Below, in pieces: positions 9,315-18,979 of a stretch of 33,625 bases of DNA. Under the pieces are notes generated by a model. That model was not told where the DNA came from, did no database searches, and saw only the letters and a program-made list of their open reading frames with translations. Numbering within the stretch: position 1 is the stretch's first letter; each line of letters opens with the position of its first letter. Source of the stretch: Chitinispirillaceae bacterium (lineage in GTDB: Bacteria > Fibrobacterota > Chitinivibrionia > Chitinivibrionales > Chitinispirillaceae); contig JAFGIN010000146.1 in NCBI GenBank assembly GCA_016929595.1, forward strand, positions 1-33,625, written 5' to 3'. The position numbers and the translations under genes were made by a program.

Positions 9315-10643
9315 ATGAAGTATTCTGGTATTTCTGTAGTGCTGTGGTTGTCGTTCTGGGGTGGTGCTCTGCATGCTGAATTAAAAACTGGTATGCTGCT
9401 TTTTATGCAGCCGGGAGGAAGAACATTCGTTTCTGTAGATTTTTCAAAAAGCTCAGGGATAATAGATAACAATTACCTATCGTCGTCAATCATGAAGGAT
9501 AGCATCCCACCTGACAGTGTTGATATGTATATAACTGATGGTGCACTGGTGGCTCCAAACGGCATTGTATCCGGTGGGTCATCCTTTTATGATTCGTATA
9601 TCAGTAAAAATCGAACATTACGGGTTGATGAAGAGTGCCTTTTTTACCTTGATTCAATGGCAAAGAAAGAGAGTCTGAGTTTTATAGACGTTCAACAGTC
9701 CGGATCATTAAAAGATACCGTAAAACTATATCGGGATGATACGGTTTTTATTATGAAAACCCGTGAAGATGATCATGTCATTATGTTTAAAGTGTATATG
9801 TATATCGGAGGTATTGATAGATACGGTTACTACTGGATATACCCGGGCTCAGGGAGCAGGCTTTATAAAAATGAACTGATTTCAGGTCCGGATTCATTAC
9901 TGGTCGGGGTTTCAATCTTTTCAGGGAGATATGATCCAGTTTTTAAAATAAAAAACAGGAGTATAGCTGGAGAATTGCTGACAAAACTTTACTCAAATGT
10001 TAATTTCCAATTGAATCCTGATTTGAAAACTGCCGGTCTGGAAGGGTTTGAAAGCAACTCGCTGGGGTTGAGAAAAGTATCCCTGTATGGGTTTGGCGGT
10101 GGAAGTGACTATCCCCGTTTTGAAATTGTAAAAGGTAAAGTTGCATTTTTACGTAATCAGCTTGTTTCGTCCATTTATCCCCCTGTCATCGTTAATGATT
10201 CTCTGGGGCTTATTGCCTGCATGGTTTTTCGTTGTTGCGTAGAGCAGGATCTACAGACTGCAGATCAATATGGCTCTATCAGGTTTGCAGATCTCATTCC
10301 CGACAGTGTTCGCAATAATTTATCAGTTTGTAATATTCAAGGATTATGGGCGAGCTCTACGACAGCGGTTGTACCGGCTCTGTCCCAAAATAAACCGGTG
10401 TTATGTAGTGTTTTAACAGGTGGTAATAGCATTTTGTTAAAGACAGAAGCCGGAATGCTTCGTGGAGTTATTTCAAATCTTGCCGGAACTGTGCTCTGCA
10501 GGTTTAATTCCAGAACAGAAGGAAATTATTCAGTAAGGTTCCCAAACAGGTTTGGAAAACAGATGTTGCTACTTTCTGCTACCATTCAGTCACCTGATGG
10601 CAGGATCAGAGAAGTAAATAAGAAAGTTCTCTTGGACGATTAA
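9315..10643 (+). CDS. Secreted protein of unknown function
   Basis: 442 residues from the ATG at 9315, chosen because AAAAGGA lies 7-8 bases upstream and the protein then opens with a signal peptide (MKYSGISVVLWLSFWGGALHA, cleavage near residue 21). The frame extends upstream by 11 codons. I recognise no domain. The mature protein is rich in beta-forming segments, with few cysteines and no lipobox. The final 70 residues (from about SILLKTEAGMLRGVISNL) have a strand-rich look distantly like a sorting or beta-sandwich module, but lack the clear GxY/GIY pattern of a type IX signal. It lies 171 bp after the lipoprotein in the same direction and could be a further cell-envelope member of that locus. 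Confidence 0.75.
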   Translation: MKYSGISVVLWLSFWGGALHAELKTGMLLFMQPGGRTFVSVDFSKSSGIIDNNYLSSSIMKDSIPPDSVDMYITDGALVAPNGIVSGGSSFYDSYISKNRTLRVDEECLFYLDSMAKKESLSFIDVQQSGSLKDTVKLYRDDTVFIMKTREDDHVIMFKVYMYIGGIDRYGYYWIYPGSGSRLYKNELISGPDSLLVGVSIFSGRYDPVFKIKNRSIAGELLTKLYSNVNFQLNPDLKTAGLEGFESNSLGLRKVSLYGFGGGSDYPRFEIVKGKVAFLRNQLVSSIYPPVIVNDSLGLIACMVFRCCVEQDLQTADQYGSIRFADLIPDSVRNNLSVCNIQGLWASSTTAVVPALSQNKPVLCSVLTGGNSILLKTEAGMLRGVISNLAGTVLCRFNSRTEGNYSVRFPNRFGKQMLLLSATIQSPDGRIREVNKKVLLDD

Positions 10644-11389
10644 CTGGTGGCGGTTTTAACATTGGGAAAAAGCTGGAATAATATTATGCTAAAACAGGAT
10701 CTCAGAATGTCAAAAAAAATATTACGTGTTACTAATTTCAATGGCAGTACTTCTACAAGATTTGTATGGCCGGAAAACAGATTTGATTGATTATCTTTTC
10801 GAAAAAAAACCTATTTTGAAAAAATGTTAAATCCTGTAAAGCTAATGGTAAGCTTCGATCCCGATCCCGATTACGACCCCGGTTTACTTCGATAATTCTC
10901 TGAAAATTCCCCTGTGGAAGGATGGCAGGCATCGCCTGACGGGGTGGTCCAACCCGCACACGAGCGCCACGTGTGGGTCCCCCCTGAAAATGACTCGGCC
11001 TTACCTGATGCAGCTCCCGCCCTCGGGATGACACATTCGACTTCGCTCAGTGCACCGCACATTCGACTGGCTCAGTGCACCGCACATTCGACTGGCTCAG
11101 TGCACCGCACATTCGACTGGCTCAGTGCACCGCACATTCGACTTCGCTCAGTGCACCGCACAGATTGAAGCCTTTAGCCTCATATAAAAATTAACAAAAA
11201 ACAATTTTGATATCCTTGAAAAATCACTTTCACTCTGAGTAGCCCTGTTGTCAAAGAGCTAGTAATTATCGTGTCACTTTGGTTAGCTCATACTACTCCC
11301 GCCTTTTGCGGGAACAGCACGAGCGTCTTTTGAACAATAACGGGTAGCACTAATGTTAAGCCCTATAGTGTATTTGTAATAAGCAGGAC
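10644..11389. other. Convergent spacer with GC-rich block and tandem repeats
   Basis: 746 bp between two convergent genes. An AT-rich start gives way to a short CGATCC-type repeat near 10856-10875, then a GC-rich block (10915-11030) containing an imperfect hairpin around ACCCGCACACG...CGTGTGGGT (10952-10978), then the tandem repeat at 11032-11158. A small stem TCCCGC/GCGGGA lies near 11297-11313. Open frames crossing this block consist of the repeat itself and are not genes. The composition differs from the flanks and suggests an inserted intergenic repeat element. Confidence 0.7.
11032..11158. repeat. Five-copy 25/26-bp tandem repeat
   Basis: Five consecutive units beginning CACATTCGAC and ending CAGTGCACCG fill 127 bp exactly. 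The three inner units are 25 bp and identical, with TGGCTCAG in the middle; the first and last are 26 bp with TTCGCTCAG. The outer form contains CGACTTCGCTCAGTG, a word I associate with short dispersed intergenic repeats in several bacterial groups. The pattern of identical inner copies between two matching outer copies points to recent expansion by slippage or unequal recombination. Confidence 0.92.
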
Positions 11390-13504
11390 TCAGGAAATAC
11401 AGCTGGCGGCGGATTTCTGTTGAGTAATTTTCTGGATCTCCTGAGAAAGCACATGAAGCTGGAACGGCTTTTTGATGAACCCGCTCACATGGGCTTCAGA
11501 AATTTTTTGAAATTCTTCAGAATCACTGCATCCGGAGATAATAAACACGGTTACATCTGAATTGATTTTCCTGAGCTTTTTCAAGGTGTCAGTTCCGTTT
11601 ATAAGGGGCATATTCATATCAAGGAATATAATATCGATCGAGTCATGGTGTTTAGAGTAAAAGTCAACTGCAGAAATTCCATCACCGAACGATGTCGTTT
11701 GAATGCCAAGTTTACTAAGAAGCTTGCATATTGTCAATCTGACAATAGGATCGTCATCGACTACGATTGTTTTTAACCGGGGCATAATATCTGGTAACAT
11801 TTCAGGTGAACCTTCCTTGATTGGTGGTGTTTTCGGGGCTTCGGGTATCAATGGAAAATATAAAACAAAGGTTGTTCCTTCATTCTTTTTGCTATGTAAG
11901 GATATTGAGCCGCCATGTTCGCGAATCGTACCGTAAACAGCGGCCAGTCCCATTCCTGTTCCCTTTCCAATAGGTTTAGTTGTAAAGAACGGTTCAAAGA
12001 TATTGTTGAAATTTTCTGGTGGAATACCTTCACCGGTGTCGCTGACTGATACTGCGAGGTATTTTCCAGGGGCAAGAGGGTCGACAAGCAGGGCGCAATC
12101 AGTCATGTTTAAGTCAGCTTTATAAACCCTGATAGTGAGGATGCCGCCTTCGGGCATTGCATCACGTGAATTTATACAGAGATTAAGGAGGGCGTTCTGA
12201 ACTTTACCGGGATCACCTTTGAACAATGGCAGTGAAAGATTGGGGGTAAATTTCAGTTCAATACGTTTGTCAAAACTTCTTTGAAGCATTGTAAATGTTG
12301 ATTCTGCAATGTTGTTCATGGAGATGTCCTGGAATGCAGATTCACCTTTGCGGGCAAAAAAAAGCAGCTGCTGTGTCAATTCAGCTGAATGTTTGGCGGA
12401 CTGGATTATAAGATTAAGTGTTTCAAGTTGCTGTGTACTCGAAACCTCCGTCTTGAGCAGTTCAGAACATCCAAGAATCCCTGTGAGTTGATTTCTGAAA
12501 TCGTGGGCAATTCCTCCCGCTAGCCTTCCCAAAGCAGTCAGTTTTTCATTCTGTTTTATCCGCTCTTCGATAACACGTTTTGCTTCTATGTTCCTGATTA
12601 CAATCAGTAAACGATCCCGATCGTCGATCATAGCCTTACATAGAGAAACTTCAACTCTGAAACGATCACCGTTTTTTTTGTATGCAACTGAAGAAAACAG
12701 ACGTTGCCCTTTACCATTTTTACTCTCAAAGTGTATCAGTTCAGATGTGAAAGAGGTATCTTCATTTGCAGGACAAAGCTGTTCAATCGTGAGACCTGGA
12801 ACCTCCTGAGCCGTATAACCAAACATCGATAACATGGTTTCATTTGCATGTACGAATGTACCCGTTTCCCTGTCTCTTATAAGTATTGCGTCACCAATGG
12901 AATTGAAAATTTTTCTGTAGTTCTGGGCGTTTTTATGTGCGTATGCCAGAACTTTAAAAAGATTTTCAGAAAACAGGGAACTGATCAGAACTGTTGCACT
13001 GCCAAGAATAATAAGAAGAAAAATGTCAATCAAAGATGCACTGGATGAAAATTTGTTGACAATATGACCGTTTAATTCACCCAGACCGATAAGAGCCATA
13101 AATGTCAATGTAAGAAAAGAGAGGATAAGGAAAAATGACCTGTCCAGCATAAAACTGCTGATAAGAAAGAATGGTGGGAATAGAAAAATGGCCGTATCAT
13201 GGATTCCGTCACCGGTCATAATTGCATACAGGCCCAGTATCATAAGTGAGGCAGATACAACGATCGATGCATATTTAATATGATTATAAGTAATCAGGAT
13301 ATTACTGAACGTAAAAACACCAAGGCTGCAAAGAGATAGAAATGTTACCCGTCGGTGATCCTGGATAAAACTTATTACAAGCATTAAAACTGAAAGTATA
13401 GCAAGTATCTGGACAATCTTTTGAAAGATACGATTCATCCATTGATGTTCGATATCTTCAGTTAATGGCTTCGAAACAATGTTTTTAAAAATGTTGAAAC
13501 TCAT
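11390..13504 (-). CDS. Hybrid sensor histidine kinase with membrane domain, PAS and receiver
   Basis: 704 residues. About six hydrophobic segments span residues 28-180 (7TM/MASE-like sensor region with short loops). A PAS domain follows (about 196-308: [31 protein letters not shown]), then HisKA with phospho-acceptor His334 in [16 protein letters not shown], and an HATPase domain with the N box [14 protein letters not shown], the G1 box [15 protein letters not shown] and [13 protein letters not shown]. The C-terminal receiver (about 578-692) has VVDDDP, phospho-acceptor Asp629 in FLDMNMP and Lys679 in KKPF. All catalytic residues are present. No response regulator with an output domain is adjacent, so phosphate probably passes to a distant partner. 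The start is at the end of a spacer, transcribed away from degT on the same strand. Confidence 0.94.
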   Translation of the reverse strand: MSFNIFKNIVSKPLTEDIEHQWMNRIFQKIVQILAILSVLMLVISFIQDHRRVTFLSLCSLGVFTFSNILITYNHIKYASIVVSASLMILGLYAIMTGDGIHDTAIFLFPPFFLISSFMLDRSFFLILSFLTLTFMALIGLGELNGHIVNKFSSSASLIDIFLLIILGSATVLISSLFSENLFKVLAYAHKNAQNYRKIFNSIGDAILIRDRETGTFVHANETMLSMFGYTAQEVPGLTIEQLCPANEDTSFTSELIHFESKNGKGQRLFSSVAYKKNGDRFRVEVSLCKAMIDDRDRLLIVIRNIEAKRVIEERIKQNEKLTALGRLAGGIAHDFRNQLTGILGCSELLKTEVSSTQQLETLNLIIQSAKHSAELTQQLLFFARKGESAFQDISMNNIAESTFTMLQRSFDKRIELKFTPNLSLPLFKGDPGKVQNALLNLCINSRDAMPEGGILTIRVYKADLNMTDCALLVDPLAPGKYLAVSVSDTGEGIPPENFNNIFEPFFTTKPIGKGTGMGLAAVYGTIREHGGSISLHSKKNEGTTFVLYFPLIPEAPKTPPIKEGSPEMLPDIMPRLKTIVVDDDPIVRLTICKLLSKLGIQTTSFGDGISAVDFYSKHHDSIDIIFLDMNMPLINGTDTLKKLRKINSDVTVFIISGCSDSEEFQKISEAHVSGFIKKPFQLHVLSQEIQKITQQKSAASCIS

Positions 13505-13552
13505 ACTAACGTAATATCTTGTTGATCTATAGATTTCTGAGAAATTCCAACC

Positions 13553-13584
13553 ACAAAAGGTGCTTCAACTGAAAACTGAAGCAC
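13553..13584 (-). terminator. Terminator of the ligA-degT transcript
   Basis: GTGCTTCA and TGAAGCAC form a perfect 8-bp stem (13560-13567 and 13577-13584) with a 9-base loop. On the minus strand the stem is followed by CTTTTG, a short T-run. It lies about 80 bp after the degT stop and before the histidine kinase start, where a terminator is expected. Confidence 0.6.
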
Positions 13585-13662
13585 AAAGCTGCAAGTCGAT
13601 TAAAAGTATACTTTAATGGCAACGGGAATGCCATCATTCAATCCGTTCTGTATGAAACCGCC

Positions 13663-14835
13663 TTACATTTTTAGTGAAATTCTGATCGAATCGATAACAT
13701 CCTGGATATCAGAATCTGTCAGTCGGGGTGAAAGGGGCAGGCTCACTGTCTGCCTTCCGATTCTGGAAGCATTAGGAAAATCATGGGGTTGCCATCCAAA
13801 TCGTGTCTGGTAAAATGGGTGCTCAGGAATACTGAGATAGTGTACACCAACGCCGATGTTATTATATGTCATTTCGGAAAGAAACGTGTCCCGACTTATT
13901 CCACACTGATTTTGGTCAACCATAACGGTAAAAAGATGCAATGCGTGACGGCTGTGAGGTTCGCACGGGGCAGGAAGTTCTATCGGAAAGCCATCTAGCG
14001 CATTGAGATACATCTCCCAGATCACTTTTCTTCTTTGATAAAACTCTTCAATTTTATTCAACTGGTGTATTCCAATCGCTGCCTGAAGGTCCATCATGTT
14101 GTATTTGAAACCGCTGTCAACGACAAAGTAGTGCCTATATCCCTCATCACTGAACCGTTTCCAGGCATCGGCACTCATTCCATGAAGCGCGAGAATCTTT
14201 ACGCACGAAGCCATTTCCGGATCCCTGCAGCAGATCATCCCGCCTTCACCGGTAATTATATTTTTTGTAACATAAAAGCTGAAACAGCCGAACTGACCAA
14301 ATGTCCCCGTCTTTTTACCTTTGTATTCACTTTCAATGCTGTGGGCACAATCCTCAATTACATACAGGTTGTACTTCTGAGCAATTGACATAATCGCATC
14401 CATGTCGCAGGGACGGCCGCCAAAATGTATCGGAAGGATTACTCGTGTTTTGCTGGTTATTCTCCGTTCTATTTCTGATGGATCGATATTCATCGTAACA
14501 GGGTCAATGTCTGCCAGAACCGGAGTCAGGCCTGCGTGCATAATAGCATTTATTGTCGCACAAAATGTCATGGGGCTGGTAATGACTTCTGAACCTGGAT
14601 CGAGTTTCAATGCCAGAAGGCTCAGATGAAGTGCTGCGGTGCAGGAATTGACTGCTACAGAATGCGGACTTTGAATATATGATCCGAACTGCTTTTCAAA
14701 TTTCGCTACTCTTGGTCCGGTACCAATCCAACCGCTTTTAAGTGTGGCGACTACCTCATTGATTTCTGAATCCCCGATAATGGGTGAGCCGAAAGTCAAA
14801 AACCGTTCCTTGGATCTCACTGGTTGTTTTTTCAT
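13663..14835 (-). CDS. DegT/DnrJ/EryC1/StrS family PLP-dependent aminotransferase
   Basis: 390 residues, normal for the family. Recognisable are SGWIGTGPRVAKFEKQF, the cofactor-binding NSCTAALHLSLLA, PIHFGGRPCDMD, EDCAHSIESEYKGKKTG with Asp162, and the Schiff-base lysine Lys191 in SFYVTKNIITGEGGM. Then come KYNMMDLQAAIGIHQL and the C-terminal GVGVHYLSIPEHPFY. Such enzymes transfer an amino group to keto sugars of nucleotide-linked sugars for surface polysaccharides. No other sugar-biosynthesis gene is adjacent. The start lies 11 bp after the ligA stop, so the two genes are probably co-transcribed although unrelated in role. Confidence 0.95.
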   Translation of the reverse strand: MKKQPVRSKERFLTFGSPIIGDSEINEVVATLKSGWIGTGPRVAKFEKQFGSYIQSPHSVAVNSCTAALHLSLLALKLDPGSEVITSPMTFCATINAIMHAGLTPVLADIDPVTMNIDPSEIERRITSKTRVILPIHFGGRPCDMDAIMSIAQKYNLYVIEDCAHSIESEYKGKKTGTFGQFGCFSFYVTKNIITGEGGMICCRDPEMASCVKILALHGMSADAWKRFSDEGYRHYFVVDSGFKYNMMDLQAAIGIHQLNKIEEFYQRRKVIWEMYLNALDGFPIELPAPCEPHSRHALHLFTVMVDQNQCGISRDTFLSEMTYNNIGVGVHYLSIPEHPFYQTRFGWQPHDFPNASRIGRQTVSLPLSPRLTDSDIQDVIDSIRISLKM

Positions 14836-14846
14836 ATTAAAAATTT

Positions 14847-16874
14847 CTATACGCCGGATATGGTACCCAGCATTGTTGTAAATTGTTGTTCATCGATGAT
14901 TTTGATGTTTAATGCCAGAGCTTTATCAATTTTCGAACCCGGATCTGCTCCGGCAAGGACGTAGTCGGTTTTTTTGCTCACACTTGATGAAATTTTTCCA
15001 CCTCTGGATTCAATTTCCTTTGCAGCTGCCTCACGGGTAAAATGGGAAAGGGTACCGGTAAGAACGATTGTTTTATTTGAAAATATTCCATCAGCAGTGC
15101 CCTTTGGCGTACCGGACATGTTGACACCAGCTTGTCTGAGTCTGTCGATAAGAATCCGGTTCTCCTGGCGGTCAAAAAAATAACGGATACTTTGTGCCAT
15201 GGTCGGTCCGATCGATTCAATTTTGCAGAGATCGTCCACAGACATGAAAAAAAGATCACAGATATCATTTACGTGTTGTGCAAGAATTTTTGCGCTCTGT
15301 GCTCCGATCATCCGGATGCCAAGGCCGTGAATTAATTTGTCAAGGGTATTACTTTTTGACTGATTAATGGAATCCAGAACATTCTGAGCGGATTTTTCAG
15401 CCATGCGCTCGATCTTGACAAGCTGTTCAATTGACAGACCATAGAGGTCTGCAGCATCCCGTATCAGGCCAGCTCCGATGCAATGATCGATGAGCGCGGG
15501 ACCAACTTTACGAATATCCATTGCTGATCTGGACACAAAATGCTGTAAAGATGCTGAAAGCTGTGCGGGGCAGGCATTGTTGAAACAGCGAAGCGCCACC
15601 TCTCCGTCAAGTCTCTCAAGTGTTGAGCCGCACGATGGACACTGCATCGGAGGGGTATAGGGTACTGAGTTTACGGGACGTTTTTCGGGAATATAACCAA
15701 TCACCTTGGGGATTATCTCACCACCCTTTTCTATCTGCACATAGTCACCGATTCGGATACCCAGCCGTTCGATTTCATCGTAGTTGTGCAGTGTAGCACT
15801 CCGGATGGTCGTTCCTGCAAGATAAACAGGTGATAAACGGGCGATCGGTGTCACAACGCCGGTGCGCCCAACATTCGCATCAATCGATTCAAGGCGGGTT
15901 ATTGCCTGCTCTGGCTGATACTTGTAGGCGATTACCCATCGGGGTGATTTGGCAGTATTTCCGGCTGTTTCCCGATGAGAAAATTCATTTACTTTTATAA
16001 CAATACCATCTATCGGAAAGGGGAGTGAATGCCGTTTTTCCCCCCAATGATGAACAAAATCGATAATCTCTTCACGGTTGTGTAAAGCTTCGGAATGAAT
16101 GACAACAGGAAAGTCGTCCTTCTGAAGCGCCGTGAGACCGTCACTGTGCGTATCGATTCCAAAACGATCCAGAATCGCGTATGCAGAAAAGCTCAGATTG
16201 CGTGATGCAACCTCTCGCGGATCCTGAAGCTTCAATGTGCCGGCAGTGGTATTTCGCGGATTCTGCATAGGTTTGAGACCACTTTCGGTCAGCCGTTCAT
16301 TGAGCTCCTGAAATGTGTTGAAAGCCATAAACGCCTCACCCCTCACCTCAAAACTGCTTTGAGAGGGCACAGAAAGTGGTATCGAACGAATTGTCCGTAC
16401 ATTAGCGGTAACATCATCACCGATGACACCATTGCCGCGGGTGACCGCCCGCACCAGATTCCCGTTTTCGTATACAAGTGACAACGCGATCCCGTCGACT
16501 TTGAGTTCTGCAATGTAGGATGGACGTTTTCCCTCCAGCAGTTTGTCAAGACGAACGATCCAGTCTGAAAGCTCATCTTCTGAGTAGGTGTTGTCGATAC
16601 TCATCATTGGAATGCCGTGCTCTATTTTGGCGAACTCTTTTGTAAGGTCGTTTCCAACACGTCTGGTTGGAGAATCCACCGCATCATATTCCGGATGGGC
16701 TTTTTCGAGGTTGACAAGCTCATGGTACAGATCATCATATTCTTTATCACTGACAAGTGATTGCCCGTGTGCATAGTATGCGGTGTCAAACTGCCTGATC
16801 TGCCGGCGAAGCTCTTCGATACGTGATTTTATTTCCATTGGTGTTACTCTGGTAAAAAACTGGTCAAAAGCCAT
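14847..16874 (-). CDS. ligA: NAD-dependent DNA ligase LigA
   Basis: 675 residues, the standard LigA length. Domain order is complete: Ia domain (DTAYYAHGQSLVSDKEYDDLY), adenylation domain with nucleophile Lys125 in AELKVDGIALSL and TRGNGVIGDDVTANVRTI, OB fold (VGRTGVVTPIARLSPV), a four-cysteine zinc finger (CPSC and CFNNAC), helix-hairpin-helix repeats (LYGLSIEQLVKIERM, IHGLGIRMIGAQSAK, LCKIESIGPTMAQSI) and a C-terminal BRCT domain (about 595-675). It seals nicks in replication and repair. The chosen ATG has AGGGTGA 10 bases upstream; another ATG 12 codons later is possible. degT follows on the same transcript. Confidence 0.98.
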   Translation of the reverse strand: MAFDQFFTRVTPMEIKSRIEELRRQIRQFDTAYYAHGQSLVSDKEYDDLYHELVNLEKAHPEYDAVDSPTRRVGNDLTKEFAKIEHGIPMMSIDNTYSEDELSDWIVRLDKLLEGKRPSYIAELKVDGIALSLVYENGNLVRAVTRGNGVIGDDVTANVRTIRSIPLSVPSQSSFEVRGEAFMAFNTFQELNERLTESGLKPMQNPRNTTAGTLKLQDPREVASRNLSFSAYAILDRFGIDTHSDGLTALQKDDFPVVIHSEALHNREEIIDFVHHWGEKRHSLPFPIDGIVIKVNEFSHRETAGNTAKSPRWVIAYKYQPEQAITRLESIDANVGRTGVVTPIARLSPVYLAGTTIRSATLHNYDEIERLGIRIGDYVQIEKGGEIIPKVIGYIPEKRPVNSVPYTPPMQCPSCGSTLERLDGEVALRCFNNACPAQLSASLQHFVSRSAMDIRKVGPALIDHCIGAGLIRDAADLYGLSIEQLVKIERMAEKSAQNVLDSINQSKSNTLDKLIHGLGIRMIGAQSAKILAQHVNDICDLFFMSVDDLCKIESIGPTMAQSIRYFFDRQENRILIDRLRQAGVNMSGTPKGTADGIFSNKTIVLTGTLSHFTREAAAKEIESRGGKISSSVSKKTDYVLAGADPGSKIDKALALNIKIIDEQQFTTMLGTISGV

Positions 16875-17100
16875 CTTTACAGTTCACCCTGCCCCCGCAT
16901 CCTATCTCCTGATTCTGCGATGGCAAAAAAGTATGCAGCAGCACTGTTGGCCTGCAATAGAATGTATGTACATTTGTAAGTAGTGGTAACTTTTATCTGC
17001 CCTGTTATCATTGCATGTTCACCAGACTACAGTCCAGTCAGGTGCTACATATTTTAATAAATTAGTTTCTGCCGCTGAATTTCTCATCTATTTTTAATAC

Positions 17101-17895
17101 ATGTCTCTTCGTTTACGATATATCGATGATGGGCCCCGCTCTGCACGCTTTAATATGGCTGCTGATAAGTATCTGCTTGGAAAATATGCGGATAGTGATA
17201 GTATGGTGGTGCGCACCTATACCTGGGAGGTTCCATCAATCACCATTGGAATGCTTCAGGACGCAAATTCTGTACTCGACAGGAAAAGTATAGAGCGTGA
17301 TGGTGTGCAATGGGTTCGCAGACCAACCGGTGGCAGACCGGTACTTCATTACCGGGATTGCACCTACAGTTGCGTTTTTTCTCAGAAACATGGTAGTCTG
17401 GGGCACACAGTCAAAGAAACGTACGCGATTATTTCAGGCTGCCTTCAGAACGCGTTAAAAATGCTGGGTATTAATTCTCAAACTCATGATTCAGATCTTC
17501 TGTTTAATCAATTAAAACGGGAACAGAAACTTCCATGCTTCCTGGCACCAAACAGAGATGAAATCATGGTGGATGGGAAGAAACTCATAGGGTCAGCTCA
17601 GAGGAGAACTGCCGGTGCGGTCCTTCAACACGGATCACTGCCCCTCTCTGATGCCTATCAATGCCTGCCCGATTACCTTAATATTACCGAATCGGAACGT
17701 GAGATTCAGAAAAAACTCCTTCAGATTAAAACGATATATCTTTCGGCCCTCGATCCGGCCTTAAGCTATGCACGGGTCTCAAAAGCGATTCTTGAAGGAT
17801 TTATCCAGATGCTCCAGATACCTTTTGAAGAACAGCTATGGAGTGATGAAGAGTTAGATTTTTTATTATCTGATTCTGTTCTGCTTCCAGAATAA
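17101..17895 (+). CDS. lipM: LipM-type octanoyltransferase / lipoate-protein ligase family
   Basis: 264 residues. The BPL/LplA fold shows FNMAADKYLL, RRPTGGRPVLHYRDCTYS, and PCFLAPNRDEIMVDGKKLIGSAQRR followed by LQHGSLPL. Cys146 in the PCF motif sits where LipM enzymes carry the acyl-thioester cysteine, and Lys161 in VDGKKLIGSAQ is the conserved lysine. This favours octanoyl transfer from acyl carrier protein to a lipoyl domain over ATP-dependent lipoate ligation, but the distinction is not certain. No lipA or lipoyl-bearing E2 or GcvH gene is nearby. The ATG has no clear Shine-Dalgarno. The spacer to ligA, 226 bp, is divergent. Confidence 0.88.
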   Translation: MSLRLRYIDDGPRSARFNMAADKYLLGKYADSDSMVVRTYTWEVPSITIGMLQDANSVLDRKSIERDGVQWVRRPTGGRPVLHYRDCTYSCVFSQKHGSLGHTVKETYAIISGCLQNALKMLGINSQTHDSDLLFNQLKREQKLPCFLAPNRDEIMVDGKKLIGSAQRRTAGAVLQHGSLPLSDAYQCLPDYLNITESEREIQKKLLQIKTIYLSALDPALSYARVSKAILEGFIQMLQIPFEEQLWSDEELDFLLSDSVLLPE

Positions 17896-17982
17896 GTTAT
17901 ATTCACTCTGTTGTGCATAAGCAGTAGAGAATTTTTCGGGTCTATTCTTCACTACTAAGTTATTAATAATGGAAGGCGAATA

Positions 17983-18318
17983 ATGAAAATGAAAGAAGTA
18001 AAAAAAATGGTTTCTTTGAATGTTAAAGATCAATTGGTCAGCAAAGTTCTTGAAACGATTCAGGAAAGTCTCGATCAAAATCTGATCTATTCAAAAACGG
18101 TTCTTTCAAACCAGAAAGGTGATGAACACCTTATAACTGCCAGAATAGAAAAGGTTGAACCCGAAACAGCGCTTTTCATGATTGTAAAGTCATTAGGGAT
18201 GATTGTTGAAGAATTCGAGAATGGACATCTTATTATCAGGGCGCCCGAACTGGAGGATGATCTTGACAGTGATGGTTTGGATAAAGATGAAGACTTTGGT
18301 GAAGATATGCCATTTTAA
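17983..18318 (+). CDS. Small STN-like (secretin/TonB N-terminal-like) protein with acidic tail
   Basis: 111 residues. Residues about 9-92 follow the pattern of the secretin/TonB short N-terminal domain: VSLNVKDQLVSKVLETIQ, a middle ITARIEKVEPETALFMIVKSLG, and the closing strand FENGHLIIRAPE. The last 20 residues are strongly acidic and end in GEDMPF. STN domains normally sit at the periplasmic N-terminus of secretins, TonB receptors or FecR-type proteins; here the domain stands alone and there is no signal peptide, which suggests a cytoplasmic protein. GGAAGGCGA precedes the ATG. The next gene, an outer-membrane-type protein, starts 19 bp later. Domain assignment is by eye. Confidence 0.75.
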   Translation: MKMKEVKKMVSLNVKDQLVSKVLETIQESLDQNLIYSKTVLSNQKGDEHLITARIEKVEPETALFMIVKSLGMIVEEFENGHLIIRAPELEDDLDSDGLDKDEDFGEDMPF

Positions 18319-18337
18319 TAGTAAAAAGAGAGGTAAC

Positions 18338-18970
18338 ATGATGGTAAAACTCAGAGTGGTCGGTATTTTGTTATGCTTTGCAGGGTTGTGTCTTGCTGAT
18401 TCAGAATATAAAGATCGTAGAGCGAGGTTCACGGAGGTTTCCACTAAACGATATCCAAATTACATAGGTTTTGCAGCGGGCTCATTTTCCGGTCAAGGGT
18501 TGTCCTATAAAAGGTGGTTTGATAAGTGGGCTCTGCAGCTCACGATGTTTCCCTGGTATGAAGAAACTAAGTACCCTGAAGGTAATGATGATGATATTTT
18601 TTATTATTCGAATGGGCGTGATAGCGGATATTCCAATAAAGGGACTGGATCAATTGGTCTGGTATACAGCCGCTCGATTCACGAGGCACGATTTTTTCGG
18701 ATTTACGCTCAAGGTGGGGGAAGCTGGAACCTGGATTATCATAAATATGATTACTACTACAATGAGTACAGAAACAACGCTAATGTTCCGGTACGCTATA
18801 AGGGAAAAACGACTAAAAACACGGTTTCTTTAGGAGCCGGTTGCGGAGTGGAGTTCTTTTTCTGGCGTTTTTGTGTACATTTCACAACTGGTATCTTCGG
18901 AGCAAAACGATCGGATGATCTCAAAAAAATCGGCCTCGAGGGTGGTACTGGTATCTATTTCAGGTTATAA
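18338..18970 (+). CDS. Small outer-membrane beta-barrel-like protein
   Basis: 210 residues. Two adjacent in-frame ATGs (18338 and 18341) follow GAGAGG at 18328-18333; the second has better spacing, so the protein may be one residue shorter. A signal peptide (MMVKLRVVGILLCFAGLCLA) is followed by many alternating amphipathic segments rich in Tyr, Phe, Trp and Gly, such as FAAGSFSGQGLSYKRWFDKW, GSIGLVYSRSIHEARFF and VSLGAGCGVEFFFWRF, ending GGTGIYFRL. This is what an 8-10 stranded barrel looks like. A tyrosine-rich loop (YHKYDYYYNEY) occupies the middle. Function is unknown. It sits between the STN-like gene and the Nudix gene with short gaps, so the cluster is probably one operon. Confidence 0.8.
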   Translation: MMVKLRVVGILLCFAGLCLADSEYKDRRARFTEVSTKRYPNYIGFAAGSFSGQGLSYKRWFDKWALQLTMFPWYEETKYPEGNDDDIFYYSNGRDSGYSNKGTGSIGLVYSRSIHEARFFRIYAQGGGSWNLDYHKYDYYYNEYRNNANVPVRYKGKTTKNTVSLGAGCGVEFFFWRFCVHFTTGIFGAKRSDDLKKIGLEGGTGIYFRL

Positions 18971-18979
18971 AACAGCACT

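Noticed and set aside
11032-11158. CRISPR array
   Set aside because: Units are directly adjacent with no spacers and no cas genes are in the window.
10914-11168. 84-residue plus-strand frame
   Set aside because: Much of it is the translated tandem repeat, and it has no ribosome site.
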